Below, one piece after another: positions 38,401-49,248 of a stretch of DNA of 64,000 nt. This stretch comes from Paralichthys olivaceus. Its lineage: Eukaryota > Chordata > Actinopteri > Pleuronectiformes > Paralichthyidae. The DNA is taken from positions 18,349,501-18,413,500 of the forward strand of contig NC_091093.1 in assembly GCF_024713975.1 (NCBI RefSeq), read 5' to 3'. The notes under the pieces were generated by a model. It made no database searches and was not told the origin of the DNA. It was given only the letters and a program-made list of their open reading frames with translations. The position numbers and the translations under genes were made by a program. The first letter of the stretch is position 1. Each line of letters begins with the position of its first letter.

Positions 38401-40528
38401 TCAATTTGTAGCCTTTTTAACTTTCAAACATGCTGTTGTAATAAAGAATTTAAAAGATGTTGGCAATGAACGTCAAAAATCATCAGTCATTATAATCCAG
38501 GGTTTTGTCAAATTGTTCGACATTTTTACAACATTACTCTCCGGCTATAGGATTGTTTCAATCAGCTAAATGGTTTTTCATGTTTGAGCCAACTTGTAGT
38601 CATTAGCCAGGACTAAATGCGATCATTTTATTATACTAGATGTAGTGGTCGCCTAACAGCAAGAGGGCTTCTTAGTTTGAATCGCGGTGCTGCCGGGTTC
38701 TTTCTAAGTGGTTTGCATGTACTCCTGATGTCTGCATGGGGGTTTGGGCATTTTAGCTCAAAATTCACACAGTTGTCTTAAATCCTCTTAATTGTAATTT
38801 ATGCACAAAAATCGTGCTTCACATGAGAGCTATTCTCTTGACTGATGTTTCTGCCCCTCATGTTTTTAATTACCAGCAGTCGTCAGAGCTGAAGAGTGTG
38901 TTCTTGTGGTGGCACTTGATGGGTTTCACTGTTCCACCCATCAAAACAGCCCGCTCCAACTCAGCAGCCAGATGTTACAGCAGGACTTACACCAGTTTCA
39001 TATAAAGGAACAATTCCCAGTGCATAATTATCCTGGTACATGATTATGATCCATGTTTGGATCAAATTTCATTCCTGAAGAGTAACTGAGAATCTATTCA
39101 GAACAAGGAACCTGGTGATTATCCCCTTTCTATAATTACCTAACTTACTTTCTTTAACCGGGTTTTGCTCTCAGATGAATGCAGGTGATGAGTTAGAAAT
39201 GAGTCCGAGGCTTTAAAGTAAGGATGATGGTTACTGTTTCAGAAGATTCTGGCAGATACAGAATGTCATACAGCTCACCCTCACCTCAAAGAACATCATG
39301 ATCTGTATATGCTCCTTCTCACACTGCCGCTGTCCCTGCATGCACATACCCACCTGTGTCTCTGAGCATGACGGCACCTCCAAGAGTCACCAACAAACAG
39401 TAATGTCCCCAGACCACTTTCATTCTCAGGTTCAAGACTGCAATAATAGAAGAATGATATGATGTTAACATAAATTCAAAGTGCTTTCTGAGGAGAAAAT
39501 CTGAGAAAAAAGCAAATACAATTAAAACAATGAATAGAAGATAGAAAAGCAAAATAGACAGAAGGACCTGATCAATCCTCTTTCTTCCAAACAAAGGCTT
39601 TAAGTGAAACAAGCGGCAAGAATAGGCCAGAAACAGTTGTTTCAGTGATCTGATGTGTACTTTATAAATATAACATTATCTGTTTGCAGAGTTGCAATGT
39701 TCGACGGACGTTCCCCCAGTCGGGTGACAAGTGTCACTCATGCGAGAGGCGTGTTTACATGGTGGAGCGGGTCTGTGCCGAGGGGCTGTACTTCCACAGG
39801 GAGTGTTTTCGCTGTTCGACCTGCAGCTCAGCTCTGCGACAGGGAGCGCACGCCTTCGACTCTGAGCAGGGTTTGTATCTGCACGTGATGGAGCCACGTA
39901 TAGATTAAAAATATGAAGATCAGCAGGAAGTCCTGACCTTTGCTGTGATCTTACAGGGAGACTGTACTGCAAACTCCATTTTGATCAACGTAACACCAGA
40001 GCAAATCTACGCAGGAGTTCCTCTCTACGTTCTGTGAGTAACATTTATTCTGCTGATTTAAATGTATCATATTATCGTTTATTATAAAAATCTAACTTGC
40101 CTTCCCATCATTCTCTGTCTTAGAATCCTAATGGAGTTGGAGCTCAGGAGCGATGTGTGGCTGATGGAGAGAGCTCTCAGTCCAGCAGCACAACAGACCT
40201 GCGGAGTCAACCTGCAGCAGGTACCTTCAGCTCGTTCATTAGGAAACGGCTGAGCTGGCCCCTGAGTGTGACTTGCACGGTGTGTAACGCCCCCTGGTAT
40301 CTGTCCCGCTGTGTGCATAGCACAGCACAGGACCTCGCCGGCCATCTGAGGGACAACGCCCAGGACTATACATTCCTCTATGAGCTACTGAGCATGAGCT
40401 TGCCCCTGCTGTTTGTTTTACAAGAGGTACTGCTGCAGATGCACACAGAGGCTGTGCCTTACGGGCCAAGCTCTTTACAGCCTCTACTGCTGTGGCTGCA
40501 AGAGCATGTAGGCACCAGGCTCATCTAG
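23140..40528 (+). CDS. mical2: [F-actin]-monooxygenase MICAL2
   Basis: Flavoprotein that oxidises actin methionines and drives filament disassembly; mammalian MICAL2 is largely nuclear and affects SRF/MRTF signalling. Coding exons: 23140-23400, 27384-27591, 27979-28095, 29548-29649, 31086-31241, 31324-31424, 31663-31920, 32025-32140, 32265-32391, 32511-32601, 33399-33546, 34625-34824, 35096-35199, 35342-35410, 35499-35633, 35757-35843, 36818-37096, 38137-38244, 39690-39870, 39957-40033, 40124-40528. They total 3330 nt, 1109 residues, in frame. Domains: FAD monooxygenase about 1-490 (dinucleotide motif [39 protein letters not shown]); CH about 514-620 ([26 protein letters not shown]); bipartite basic NLS about 653-680 (PRKRVPK, KRRRKF); a Pro/Ser-rich linker with Ser8; LIM about 904-960 (CHSC, HREC, CSTC, CKLH ligands); Ser-rich tail with a hydrophobic stretch about 1059-1079. 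Length agrees with the human short form (about 1124). There is no bMERB/Rab-binding domain. The start is the first Met of the conserved N-terminus ([18 protein letters not shown]). Confidence 0.95.
25275..25560 (+). mobile_element. SINE-like element, family D copy 2 (mical2 intron)
   Basis: It contains agagcgggttgtccactaac, cagagggtcggtgacttgat, 'aagtgtccttgagcaagaca', 'gaacccctaaattgcccctg' and a tail 'aaaagtgctttatgaatata'. It is longer than the copy at 22215-22425. Short fragments with 'gaagtgtccttgag' also occur near 27137 and 29420. Confidence 0.7.
26410..26483. repeat. (CA)n microsatellite
   Basis: A long, almost pure CA tract in a mical2 intron, beginning with irregular CACACG units. 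Confidence 0.97.
26484..26700 (+). repeat. Dispersed repeat with CCTAACCCT-like units
   Basis: Directly downstream of the CA tract lies 'cagaggacattatattgacc', then 'cctaacccttaactttgacc' type units. This CA-tract-plus-CCTAACCC arrangement occurs as a dispersed element in fish genomes (from memory). The units are not perfect TTAGGG telomere repeats. Confidence 0.5.
27620..27730 (+). repeat. Fragment of family C-like repeat (mical2 intron)
   Basis: It contains 'gtacctcggccaagtcccca' and 'taatctggatccacaccaga', close to strings at 29868-29965 ('ccgccaaggcccaacagtcc', 'ggatctgcaccaaatttcaa') and 47130-47430. Degenerate. Confidence 0.5.
29868..29965 (+). repeat. Fragment of family C-like repeat (mical2 intron)
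   Basis: It has 'ctccgccaaggcccaacagt' and 'tttggatctgcaccaaattt', matching the 5' part of the dispersed repeat also found at 27620-27730. Confidence 0.5.
38640..38780 (+). repeat. Dispersed repeat fragment (mical2 intron)
   Basis: The pattern 'gtggtcgcctaacagcaaga', '...tttgaatcgcggtgctgcc', 'ggtttgcatgtactcctgat', 'gtctgcatgggggtttgggc' matches a repeat common in teleosts that reads 'gttcgaatcc...tttgcatgttctcctgtgtctgcgtggg' (from memory). Confidence 0.5.
39354..39437 (-). CDS. Candidate signal-peptide exon, antisense within a mical2 intron
   Basis: On the - strand, acceptor ctattattgcag is followed by 14 nt, then ATG (39423-39421) opening [20 protein letters not shown], and the exon closes at ACAG|gtgggt (39354). 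It has a textbook signal-peptide composition and flanking splice signals, but I found no convincing partner exons, and chance is possible. If real it would be an antisense gene nested in mical2. Confidence 0.22.
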
Positions 40529-42735
40529 ACATCCAGCGGATCCCAGCTGTTAATCCATAACCCCGAACATCGCACCAAACGCCATTACATCTGAGGCTGA
40601 GCTGCACATTAGCTGAAGTGTTCTCGTCATACCGTCATTTATAGCCGGACACCAGCACCTTTTTAATGTTTACTTGGCTGTTCTGATGATACTATTTAAT
40701 TTACTCCCAGTGTGTTGGATGTACTTTGGCATCAGCCGAAGAAGAGAAAACCTTTTGCAGTTTACTACCGGAGGCTGGTGCAGTGCGTCACATAGCTGGG
40801 AGCAGAGACATGTTTGCAGTGTTTAGATGTGCACTGGTTTTATATAAGTTATCTTAGTAATCAAAATGCAGATGATACAAATGAACCAGGCCCAGTCCGT
40901 GCCTTAAAGACTTGAGACTGCTGAAATGTCTGATTGTCATTGCTGTAGAATTTAACCTTTAACAGACTGCCTTAAAAAATGGCTCCTGCAGTGAAAGTTT
41001 CTTTACTCAGTTAAAGCCTGACTGACTGACTCGATGCACTTTATGTTGGAGAACTGCCTTGTGGACGGAGCAGGAAACGCTCACAGTGGATAAAAGCCTG
41101 GTCTCATGTTAACGCAGTCAGGTTTTCCTTTGACTACACATATGTGCTGCTGCCATATGTTTTCTTTTAATACGATATATTTGAACACGATTTTTCTTTT
41201 ACCACTTTGTTTACTTTAACTGTTTTTGTCGATTTTTTTTAATGGATGACTCTAAAAAACCTCACAAGCACATTTGAAACTGGGGACTGAGTATTTGGTT
41301 CTACTTTGCTGCCATCTACTGTTGACTGAGAAAATGAGGGATGAAGGCAAAACGAACCCCCTCCTCTCCCCCCCCTGTGTAACGAGACAATGTTTTAAAT
41401 AACAGATTCATGAGTTACTCTCAGATTCACTGTAGACAGTAGAATCTGGCGAGCCTGCTGTGATGTGTTTGAATGTGCTTGCAACTCTTGCCATCATTTT
41501 TAAAGCAAGTTGTTGGAAGATCAACTGCAAACCTCTGACTGGAAGCCACACAGTAGCTTCCTATTCATATACACTCTCTTGTGTGTGATGATGCTTGTGA
41601 AGCACTATAGAGTTGCAGAGTGTGTGTTTAACTTAAAAAATCATTCGATGTTTGCAGAAACTTCAGGCATTTGTTGTGTTTACTCCCTGACGTGTTGGAT
41701 ATGCAATATGTTGCTTGTGGTTTGTTCTCAGCTACCTAGTGTTCCGTGGAGATTTGACTGAAACTGCAGGAAAAATTAGATACCTACATGATTTGTGCAG
41801 CACAGGTGGAAAACTTCACAGTTTGAAATACCAAAGAACTGTGTTTATACACACTAGACATGTTTACCTGGACACCAGTGTTCTGTTAGTAACCAGATTA
41901 AGACATTAGTCTGAATAAGGCTCTGCCATGTAAACAACATTAAACAGGAATGAGCAATGATTTAATTATGACGTGTAGTATTCCAACCTTACGTAAACAT
42001 GTTCTGTCTTATTGGAGTTTTCACAGTATTTTTGCGACATCAGCATTGTAGGACGTAATGACATGAGTCATAATCAGGTTCTCTGCTGTGTAACTTGTAA
42101 ACAGGAATACAAAAGGAATATTCAATCAACAACTCATTGTAATTGAAAATCATTGATGTCTTATTCAGAATAAGGTCAATAGTCAGATTATTGGTGTCCG
42201 TGTAAACATCGTCACTGACTGGCCTGGATTTATAAAAGTTCCACTTCTGTTTAACACGAGACATTAACATGTACAATGGTGCCAACGTACAAATGTCTTC
42301 ATTGTGAATGTCAGAGTTTTGTTTTATAAACTTTTTTTTACTTTGTGCACTCTGTTGTTTTTATTTACGTCTCTGTGTGCTCTCTGTGTGCTCTCTGTGT
42401 TTTAGATTATGTATCCGTGACACAACTGGAGGATTAGACAAATGACAGTTTGAAGGTGATCACCTGCATGGTCACATGAGTTGTGTGTCATAATTGTGAT
42501 GTGGCTGACGATAAATAACTGACCCCAAGTATCTGACGTAACATCTAGCCCCCGCAATAATTTGTTTTTTGTGACATTGAGGTTTGGCTGAACTAAACAA
42601 ATTTAACAGCTTCAGTCATTTTTATGAACCAGTACTAGTGTAGCTTCATTGAATCCTCTTGATTGTTGCCCAGATCTCAGAGTTTGAACAATCGATAATA
42701 ATAATGAAACGGAAATAAATACAAGTTCAGTCGAA
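40529..42735 (+). other. mical2: mical2 3' UTR (probable)
   Basis: About 2.2 kb after the stop with no coding signal. It contains ATTAAA at 41939-41944 and the first clear AATAAA at 42714-42719. A short ctctgtgtg repeat lies near 42370-42400. The end is inferred. Confidence 0.5.
42714..42719 (+). promoter_or_regulatory. Candidate poly(A) signal AATAAA for mical2
   Basis: Hexamer within ggaaataaatacaag. An earlier variant signal (ATTAAA, 41939-41944) could be used instead. Confidence 0.4.
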
Positions 42736-43785
42736 CTTTTAAAGTAAAGTACAAACTGGTTAAGACTTCACATAAGGTTTTATTTTAGCTGCTTTTTACT
42801 TGAAGTGAAAGTATTTCTCTCAAAACTTCAGCTTTAATCCAAATCGGCCAGAAAAATATGTGTTTGCCAGTTTCTGTAACTTCCAAGTATTTTATTTATC
42901 AAAACAATCTTCTCAAGGTTTATTCAAAACCTCTCTCAGTAGATGATATCTCAGATATTTGGATGTTGAAATTACAATTTTACTCAGCACTTCCTGTATG
43001 AACTTGTATGAAAGTCTTAAATTTCAACAGCAACTACTTCCGTCCGGTTCCCACAAATGAGACATCTTGACTCTGTCTCCGAATTCTCTCAGTCGATCGA
43101 GAAAAAGAAAACAACGGACAACACATTTATTGCAGGACAAGTCAAAAGTTTGTCAATGATACGTTTACCTAAACTTTCAAATGAAAGCGCAACACTGAGG
43201 AGCTCTTTAAGGCCTTTAAAACCTCCGCTCGTCCAGTGGAGCTGTGCAGGATCCAGTCCCACTCCCCTGATCCTCTGACAATAGATGGAAAGAATCACTT
43301 AACATTTATATGCAGAAGTTCAGTACGGCACTGAGAAGGGACACGTCCCCTGTGTGCTCACTGACCTCTGCAAGTTCATGTTTTCAGTTCATGACAGGAC
43401 TTGCTTAATAAAACACATTAGTGGCATTTCTCTGCCGCCTCTTCACCAAGTTAAAATGAAAAAGTACATCTACATTGTTCAGGAATGCACTTAGACTTCA
43501 CCTCAACCTCCACTTACCTAAAAAAAAAAAAAATCATGTTACATGGTTCACTTCAAAAATGTCCTTGATTCCACATCACCAGACGATTCTGTACTGACTG
43601 AACATACCGATGGTTAATTACACTTCAAAAATTCACATTCCGACTGTGCTGAACTTTCACTCAACTAAACCAAATATTTCTGCAGAATAACTTTTACATC
43701 GACTTCTACAACTGATGCAATAATACTTCTTATATAAAGTATTGTATTACTGTATTTCTTATAAATAAATAAATAATGTTTACCA

Positions 43786-44072
43786 CTGACTCTGTATAAA
43801 GATGGACAACATAAAGGCAAAATGTTGTGATGACCTTCTGGTGCCTGGCTGCAGTGTGGCTCATAAACTCGGCCTCCTCTACGTTAGTGGGAAAATAATG
43901 CTGTAAAAACTAGATGAAATATGATTGACAGCTGTGACTGACACTTGATTGGTCGAGCTTGTGTATCGGCAGGATCTCACTCCCATGGCGTCCTTGGCGC
44001 ATGTTGGCAGAGTTGGTGTTCTGGATATTTTGGCTTCAGTTCTGGATACAGTCTATACTTTTTACAAACAAC
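43786..44072 (-). mobile_element. Family B element (partly deleted)
   Basis: It starts actgactctgtataaagatg and contains 'ttctggtgcctggctgcagt' and 'cctcctctacgttagtggga', matching in reverse the 3' part of the copy at 54272-54750. It ends with cttcagttctggatacagtc. An internal deletion removed the region next to the second end. Confidence 0.6.
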
Positions 44073-44736
44073 TGTATCTAGAACAGAGTCATGTATACCA
44101 AGGAATTCACTCCAACCTCATATTGTCCAACAGGGGACAAGGACACATGATGGATATTTTGATTAATTTTGACCTCTCATTTTCAGAATTTGTTTTATTG
44201 TGAAATTAAATCTACCTCTATAAACAATACTTCATGTTGTTCTGCATCAAAAGGTTATTTTATTTGAAATAATTGTCCGTAACACAAAGATCGTTCACAA
44301 CTCAAAGAATAAGTGATATTTAAATATTAATGACGATGCTAGGTTTGTATGTATAAACTATGGAGAGCAGTGGAGAGAGAGTATATGTCTACAGAAACAC
44401 TCAGGTTTCTTTAATGATGTCTGTTTTTCACTCAGAAGCTGCCACAAGAGGAATCACTTCATCCACTCTGGACTGAAAAGAACTTTTAATACTGAGTCAT
44501 GTTAATGATGTGATCACACAGGACGTTTATAATTAAGATGCATGTTGTTGTTTAAATCAATGAATGTATGTTGTTACTGTCTTTGACTTTGAATCATCTG
44601 ATTGAGTTACACTGAGTTTCAAAGGCTACAAATGAGAAAAGATAAAGCAAAATTGTTTTTTGTTAACACAAGCAATTGAATACAAATTTTACTTCATTTG
44701 AAAAATGATTTAGCAATCTAGCTTTTAGATAGATAG

Positions 44737-44738
<2 letters not shown>

Positions 44739-44768
<30 letters not shown>
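44739..44768. repeat. (AT)n microsatellite
   Basis: Pure AT dinucleotide run of about 30 bp. Confidence 0.95.
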
Positions 44769-44770
<2 letters not shown>

Positions 44771-46231
44771 TAAAGCATCTAAAATCGCAAGTCTCATCTG
44801 AACCTGTGTCGTCTGCAGAGCTGGAGGATCATCACCCAGCGGACGGTTGTCGGAGCAGCTGCTGAGCATGAGCAGTTTATGTTCCTGGAAACAACGCCAG
44901 TAAATATGTTTTGGTGCAGAGAAGCAGGACGTCAGACAGATGAGGACAGGTCCTCAAGCTGAGCTGATGAGGGGCCTGTATCACAAATACACAGACATGG
45001 ATGAAGTATCTCTCAATGAGGGCTCATCCCAAATTGTTGTTCTACAAAGCGACAGGAATGTTGCATAAACTGTTAGTTTCACTGAGCAGACACAGATGAA
45101 AGTGATGCTCGTGGTGAAAGTGAGAGGGAAAACCAATCTATTCCAGCAGATGGCGCTGTGTAAATGTCCCAGTTTCGTCATGAGGAAAGCAGGAGTGTGT
45201 CTCAGCTACTTTATGCATGAATTTGTGTGTTATTTTGTCTGCAGCAGTTCCCTGCATTCACAGTCCTGACTGAAATCTGTGGTATTTTAAATGAATGTCT
45301 GAAACTTCATTCAAATGGACAAATATTAGACAAGAAATGTCCTTATCCTTTATTTGAACTTGTCCCACAACAGACTTTGAAGCTCTGTGATTGGACGTCT
45401 CTAACTGAAATACAGCGCGAGACTCATGGTTGAATTCTCTGCTTCAGTTTATAAGAAAGAATGAAAGAAGAGATGGGGTCAAACAGAGTTGGGGTTATGG
45501 AAGACCCACATGTTCTCTCAGGTGTTTTATCTTTATATTATCTTGTTTGTTTTATTACATGTTATTTTATTGTATTTCATTCTTGTGTTTCATTTTGTTT
45601 GTATCTGTTGTACAGCACTTAGATGAAGTCTGGTTGTTTTAAATGTGCTTTATAAATAAGATTAACTGATGCACCATATATACACTGTAGTTTATGTTGT
45701 TGGAGTTGTTACATTCACACACCAACACATTAAGATGATTAGAAAAACAAAATCTCTGTTAAATTCTGCTTTTTCATTTGACTCCTTATGTCAGAAGGAA
45801 GCAGCAGCTCTGCTCTGTCACACTTTTCCTGTTTCTATGAAAGTAAGCTGACACACACACACATACACACACACACACACATACACACACTCACACACAC
45901 GGTCAGCAGTGTTTGTTAAATTAAGTTAAAGCTGGAGTACCTGGAGTTTGATAAATAATTATAAGGTCTGTTACTTGATTGCCTTCATCATAGATATATT
46001 CACACAATGATGAAGATCTTCAGCAGCAGGTAAATCTCTGAAGTTTGATATCTGGGGATGAAGTAGGTTACTGCAAAAAGGAGTGAGGGGGAAACACTCA
46101 GGAAGTGTCGTAGAAGAAAGGTTGTTTTCCACAGTGGATGAGTATCAGTGGAAAGAGGGAGCAGGCAGGAAGCAAAGCCAGCTGGGAATTTAAATCCTGA
46201 CGAATCTCATCTGCTGTTCATCAGTTATCAG

Positions 46232-46232
<1 letters not shown>

Positions 46233-46272
<40 letters not shown>
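46233..46272. repeat. (CA)n microsatellite
   Basis: Pure CA tract that abuts the 89-bp duplicated block starting at 46273. A second CA-rich tract lies at 45851-45900. Confidence 0.95.
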
Positions 46273-46275
<3 letters not shown>

Positions 46276-46361
46276 TCTAAATGTCACTGGTCATGACAAC
46301 AGAATATTTTCAAAGAATAAAACAATAGTAATTAATAATTGGATTTGCTTTTTCCACAGTG
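46273..46361 (+). repeat. 89-bp duplicated block, copy 1
   Basis: About 94% identical by eye to 48846-48934 (tactctaaatgtcactggtc ... ttccacagtg). Both copies are preceded by CA-rich sequence. Confidence 0.9.
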
Positions 46362-46869
46362 GTGCAGTGATGCACAGGGTTGTCTCATAAACACAGTCAT
46401 GCAGAAGTCCCTGCACTTAGTCATGTGTGTGTGTGTGTGCGTGTGTGTGCAATCTGTGTACTGACCCCTGGTAACTTTGTCATCTCTTTTTTACATTATT
46501 AAATTACCTTTTCTTACATACAGGACAGAAAACAAGTTATCCTGTAACAATGATTGGCATTCAAGCAACAGAGCAATCACCTTGCCTGAAATTGCATTGA
46601 AATTACAGAAGCTGTGAAAGTTGATGATAAAAAAAAATAAATAGAAAAGATGGGACGAGATGAATCTAAAAATATAATGTCATTATTCTAGCATTTTCGC
46701 ACAAATCACCCTTTTAAACAGTCAAACACAAATCTCAGAGGAGGACACAGGGCTGCCGCACTAGATAATCTATTATCTATATGAAAATTTACATTTTCTC
46801 TCAAGAGGAAATTATCCTCTTTACAACTGCATGTAGAAAACACAGCTGCCATTCAGCGGGCTTCTTCCA

Positions 46870-47120
46870 TCTATCCATTATTTATACATCTTATCCTTTA
46901 AGGGTCATGGGAGGAGCTGGAGCTAATCCCAGTTGACACTGGGTGAGATGTGGGTTACATCAGCGTGTCACAGGGCCAACACAACAATTAAGATCCTCAA
47001 TTAACTCCAACTCAAGTCTGCATGTGGTTGAACACTGAGACGAGGGGAACGTGCAAACTCCACACATCCCAGGCCAAACAGAATCAAGAATGTTCTTGCT
47101 GTGAGACAGCGCTGACCGCT
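46870..47120 (+). repeat. Dispersed repeat (ATCCATTATTTATA...GGTCATGGG family)
   Basis: The series 'tatcctttaagggtcatggg', 'tggagctaatcccagttgac', 'aacgtgcaaactccacacat' is the layout of a repeat seen widely in fish (from memory). No coding capacity. Confidence 0.6.
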
Positions 47121-47129
47121 GCACTTTGC

Positions 47130-47430
47130 AATCAAGTTAATATTCAAACTCAATAGAACTCATACCTCTGCTGAAGCCCAGCAGTCCCCTTAACTTCAAT
47201 CAAGCAGCATGATATTACACACACTAAAAGATATTAGTTCCCTAATAGTGGCTGCTTTGTTTAAGAAAGGGATCCTCTCCTGGATCTGCAGGGAAACTTC
47301 AGAAGCTTCATTCGTAACCCACACTTCATAATTCCATCAAGTTTCAAGGTAATCCATCCAGTAATCTTTGCCTAATCTTGCTCACAAACAAACCGACGGG
47401 TGTGAAAACATAATCTCCTTAGTGGAGGTA
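47130..47430 (+). repeat. Family C-like repeat
   Basis: It begins 'catacctctgctgaagccca' and ends near 'gtgaaaacataatctcctta', with 'gatcctctcctggatctgca' inside. It is diverged from the copies in the genic half of the window. Confidence 0.55.
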
Positions 47431-47564
47431 ACAAACACTGTGAGACATTTTTTTTCTTTTTTCATAAATGCTAAACATTGTATGTTTCATTTATGTGTTT
47501 TCTCATATTGTTATTTTGTTTTTCTTTTCTACATTTGTTCCCTTGTAGAAAAGGTTTTGTTTAG

Positions 47565-47938
47565 TTAAAGGCCCAGTGTGTAAGATTTAGGTGAAAGGGA
47601 ACTATTGGCAGAACTTTAATGTAGAATAATCCTCATGATGTTTTCACTAGTTTGTTTGATCTAAATTGTATGAATTGTAGTTTTCTTTACCCCAGAAAAG
47701 GCCCTTTATATTTAAATACTTTATATTTACATCGAGGGGACCCTCTCTATGGAGGCCACCATGTTTTTTACATTAGTCCAGACTGGACAAACTAAACACC
47801 TTTTGAGTTTTTATGACAACTGAAGCTACCACAGTTTCTTTTTCATGTTTGGAAGTAGAGGGTGAGGTGAGGGGTGTTCAGCTGCAACATGAAACTTCAA
47901 CGCAAGATATCACAAAATTCTACACACTGAACCTTTAA
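47565..47938 (-). mobile_element. TTAA-flanked MITE, family A, copy 2
   Basis: TTAA on both sides. The terminal inverted repeats are aggcccagtgtgtaagattt and aaattctacacactgaacct. The internal sequence matches copy 1 in reverse orientation, about 374 bp. Confidence 0.82.
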
Positions 47939-48845
47939 GGTTGGAAGATGTTGCCCCTTCTACATTTTGTTAAGGTTTAAAAGTGATTTGTGAATATGGA
48001 CGATACAACTGAAATTGATTGTTATATAACAAGTTTTTCTTTATAATGTTGTAGGTTGTCGACCTCACCGTATAAAGTGCCTGGAGATAATGTTTGTTAC
48101 GATCGAGCGCTATACAAATAAAACTGACATGAATCGAATCGTCAGTCTCAACCTTCAAATCATATCTGATGATCTCATACAAAATATCCGAACACATAAA
48201 AAAATAGACGTAGTTTCCCTCTGGACAAATGAACGAGACAGAATTTGCTGTGTGAAGTCTGGTGATGCTGCTGGTCAGAGAGGCTCCTGTCTGTCTGCAT
48301 CAAACACAGCAACAACAAACCAAACCTCTTCTGTAAAATGTCTTCAGTCACAAGGACAGGGCAGGAAAATTCACCATGGTTTAAATCACGTTCACCAAAT
48401 CTGAGCAACAGTCAGAGAGAAGCTCCTCTTATCACATTAAGACTGTAAATACAAAAGAAAATACATCTTGGTGTCATGGGGCTCCAGCTGGTGTTATATA
48501 TTTATATAACTAAATACACCAGTTCTTCAATATCCAATCAGTTTATAAAACAGTTGAGAAAATCTATTTATTCTTGCCATGTAAATTGGATAAATTAATA
48601 AATGTTTGTCACCTGCAGAGAAAAAGGAACAAGTAAAAATGAGCTGGGGGAATATTGATTGAATATAAAAATTATGTAATAATAATATGACTTATCTAAT
48701 CTGTGCTTTAAAAGAAACTGAAGGTTGCTTTAGATAATTTATTTAAAATCTTGTGCCAGGGAATCCTGGTCAAAATAGGCAGCAATGAAATAAAATGTTT
48801 AAAATATAAATAGAAGCACGGAAAAATAACACACACACGTGACTG

Positions 48846-48934
48846 TACTCTAAATGTCACTGGTCATGACAACAGAATATTTTCAGAGAATAAAACAACA
48901 GTAATTAATAATTGGATTCGTTTTTTCCACAGTG
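48846..48934 (+). repeat. 89-bp duplicated block, copy 2
   Basis: See 46273-46361; it lies 2.57 kb downstream in the same orientation, with only a few substitutions. Confidence 0.9.
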
Positions 48935-49164
48935 ATGAGTGTAAAAGAGAATGCTGTTGCAGTGATGGAATCTGGAAATGATGCGACAGAGACGAGATAT
49001 CTTTGATGAAAGAAAGATCCAAACCTCTGAGGTTTCAGCTCTAAGAGAAGGGGAGAATGTTCAGTGTTGCTGTCGGGGATAAGTTAATGGTGAATTTGAT
49101 GAAGGCCTGGGTCAATGCTTTGACTTCCTCCAGGCAGTGTGTGAAGGTGCACTGACCTGTGGAT

Positions 49165-49248
49165 TTAATTGGTGGCTCTACAGTTGTTCTCAGAGTAACA
49201 GTGGAAGCTGACACTGTTGTCGGATGAGTTTACCCAGAGGAAGTCGAC
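49165..49248 (-). CDS. Candidate short terminal exon of unknown gene (minus strand)
   Basis: The acceptor ttctgcag is followed by an open frame of 27 codons (contains SDNSVSFHCYSENNC, then RATN and TAA). A consensus-like donor (CACAG|gtcagt) lies just past the stop. It resembles the end of a small Cys-containing secreted protein or a relic exon, but no partner exons were found and I do not recognise the family. Confidence 0.18.
   Translation of the reverse strand, partial: VDFLWVNSSDNSVSFHCYSENNCRATN

Noticed and set aside
38873..39005. Possible extra mical2 exon ([16 protein letters not shown]...) after an attaccag acceptor
   Set aside because: It runs to a stop with no donor, does not match MICAL family sequence, and the frame joins cleanly from exon 38137-38244 to the LIM exon at 39690 without it.
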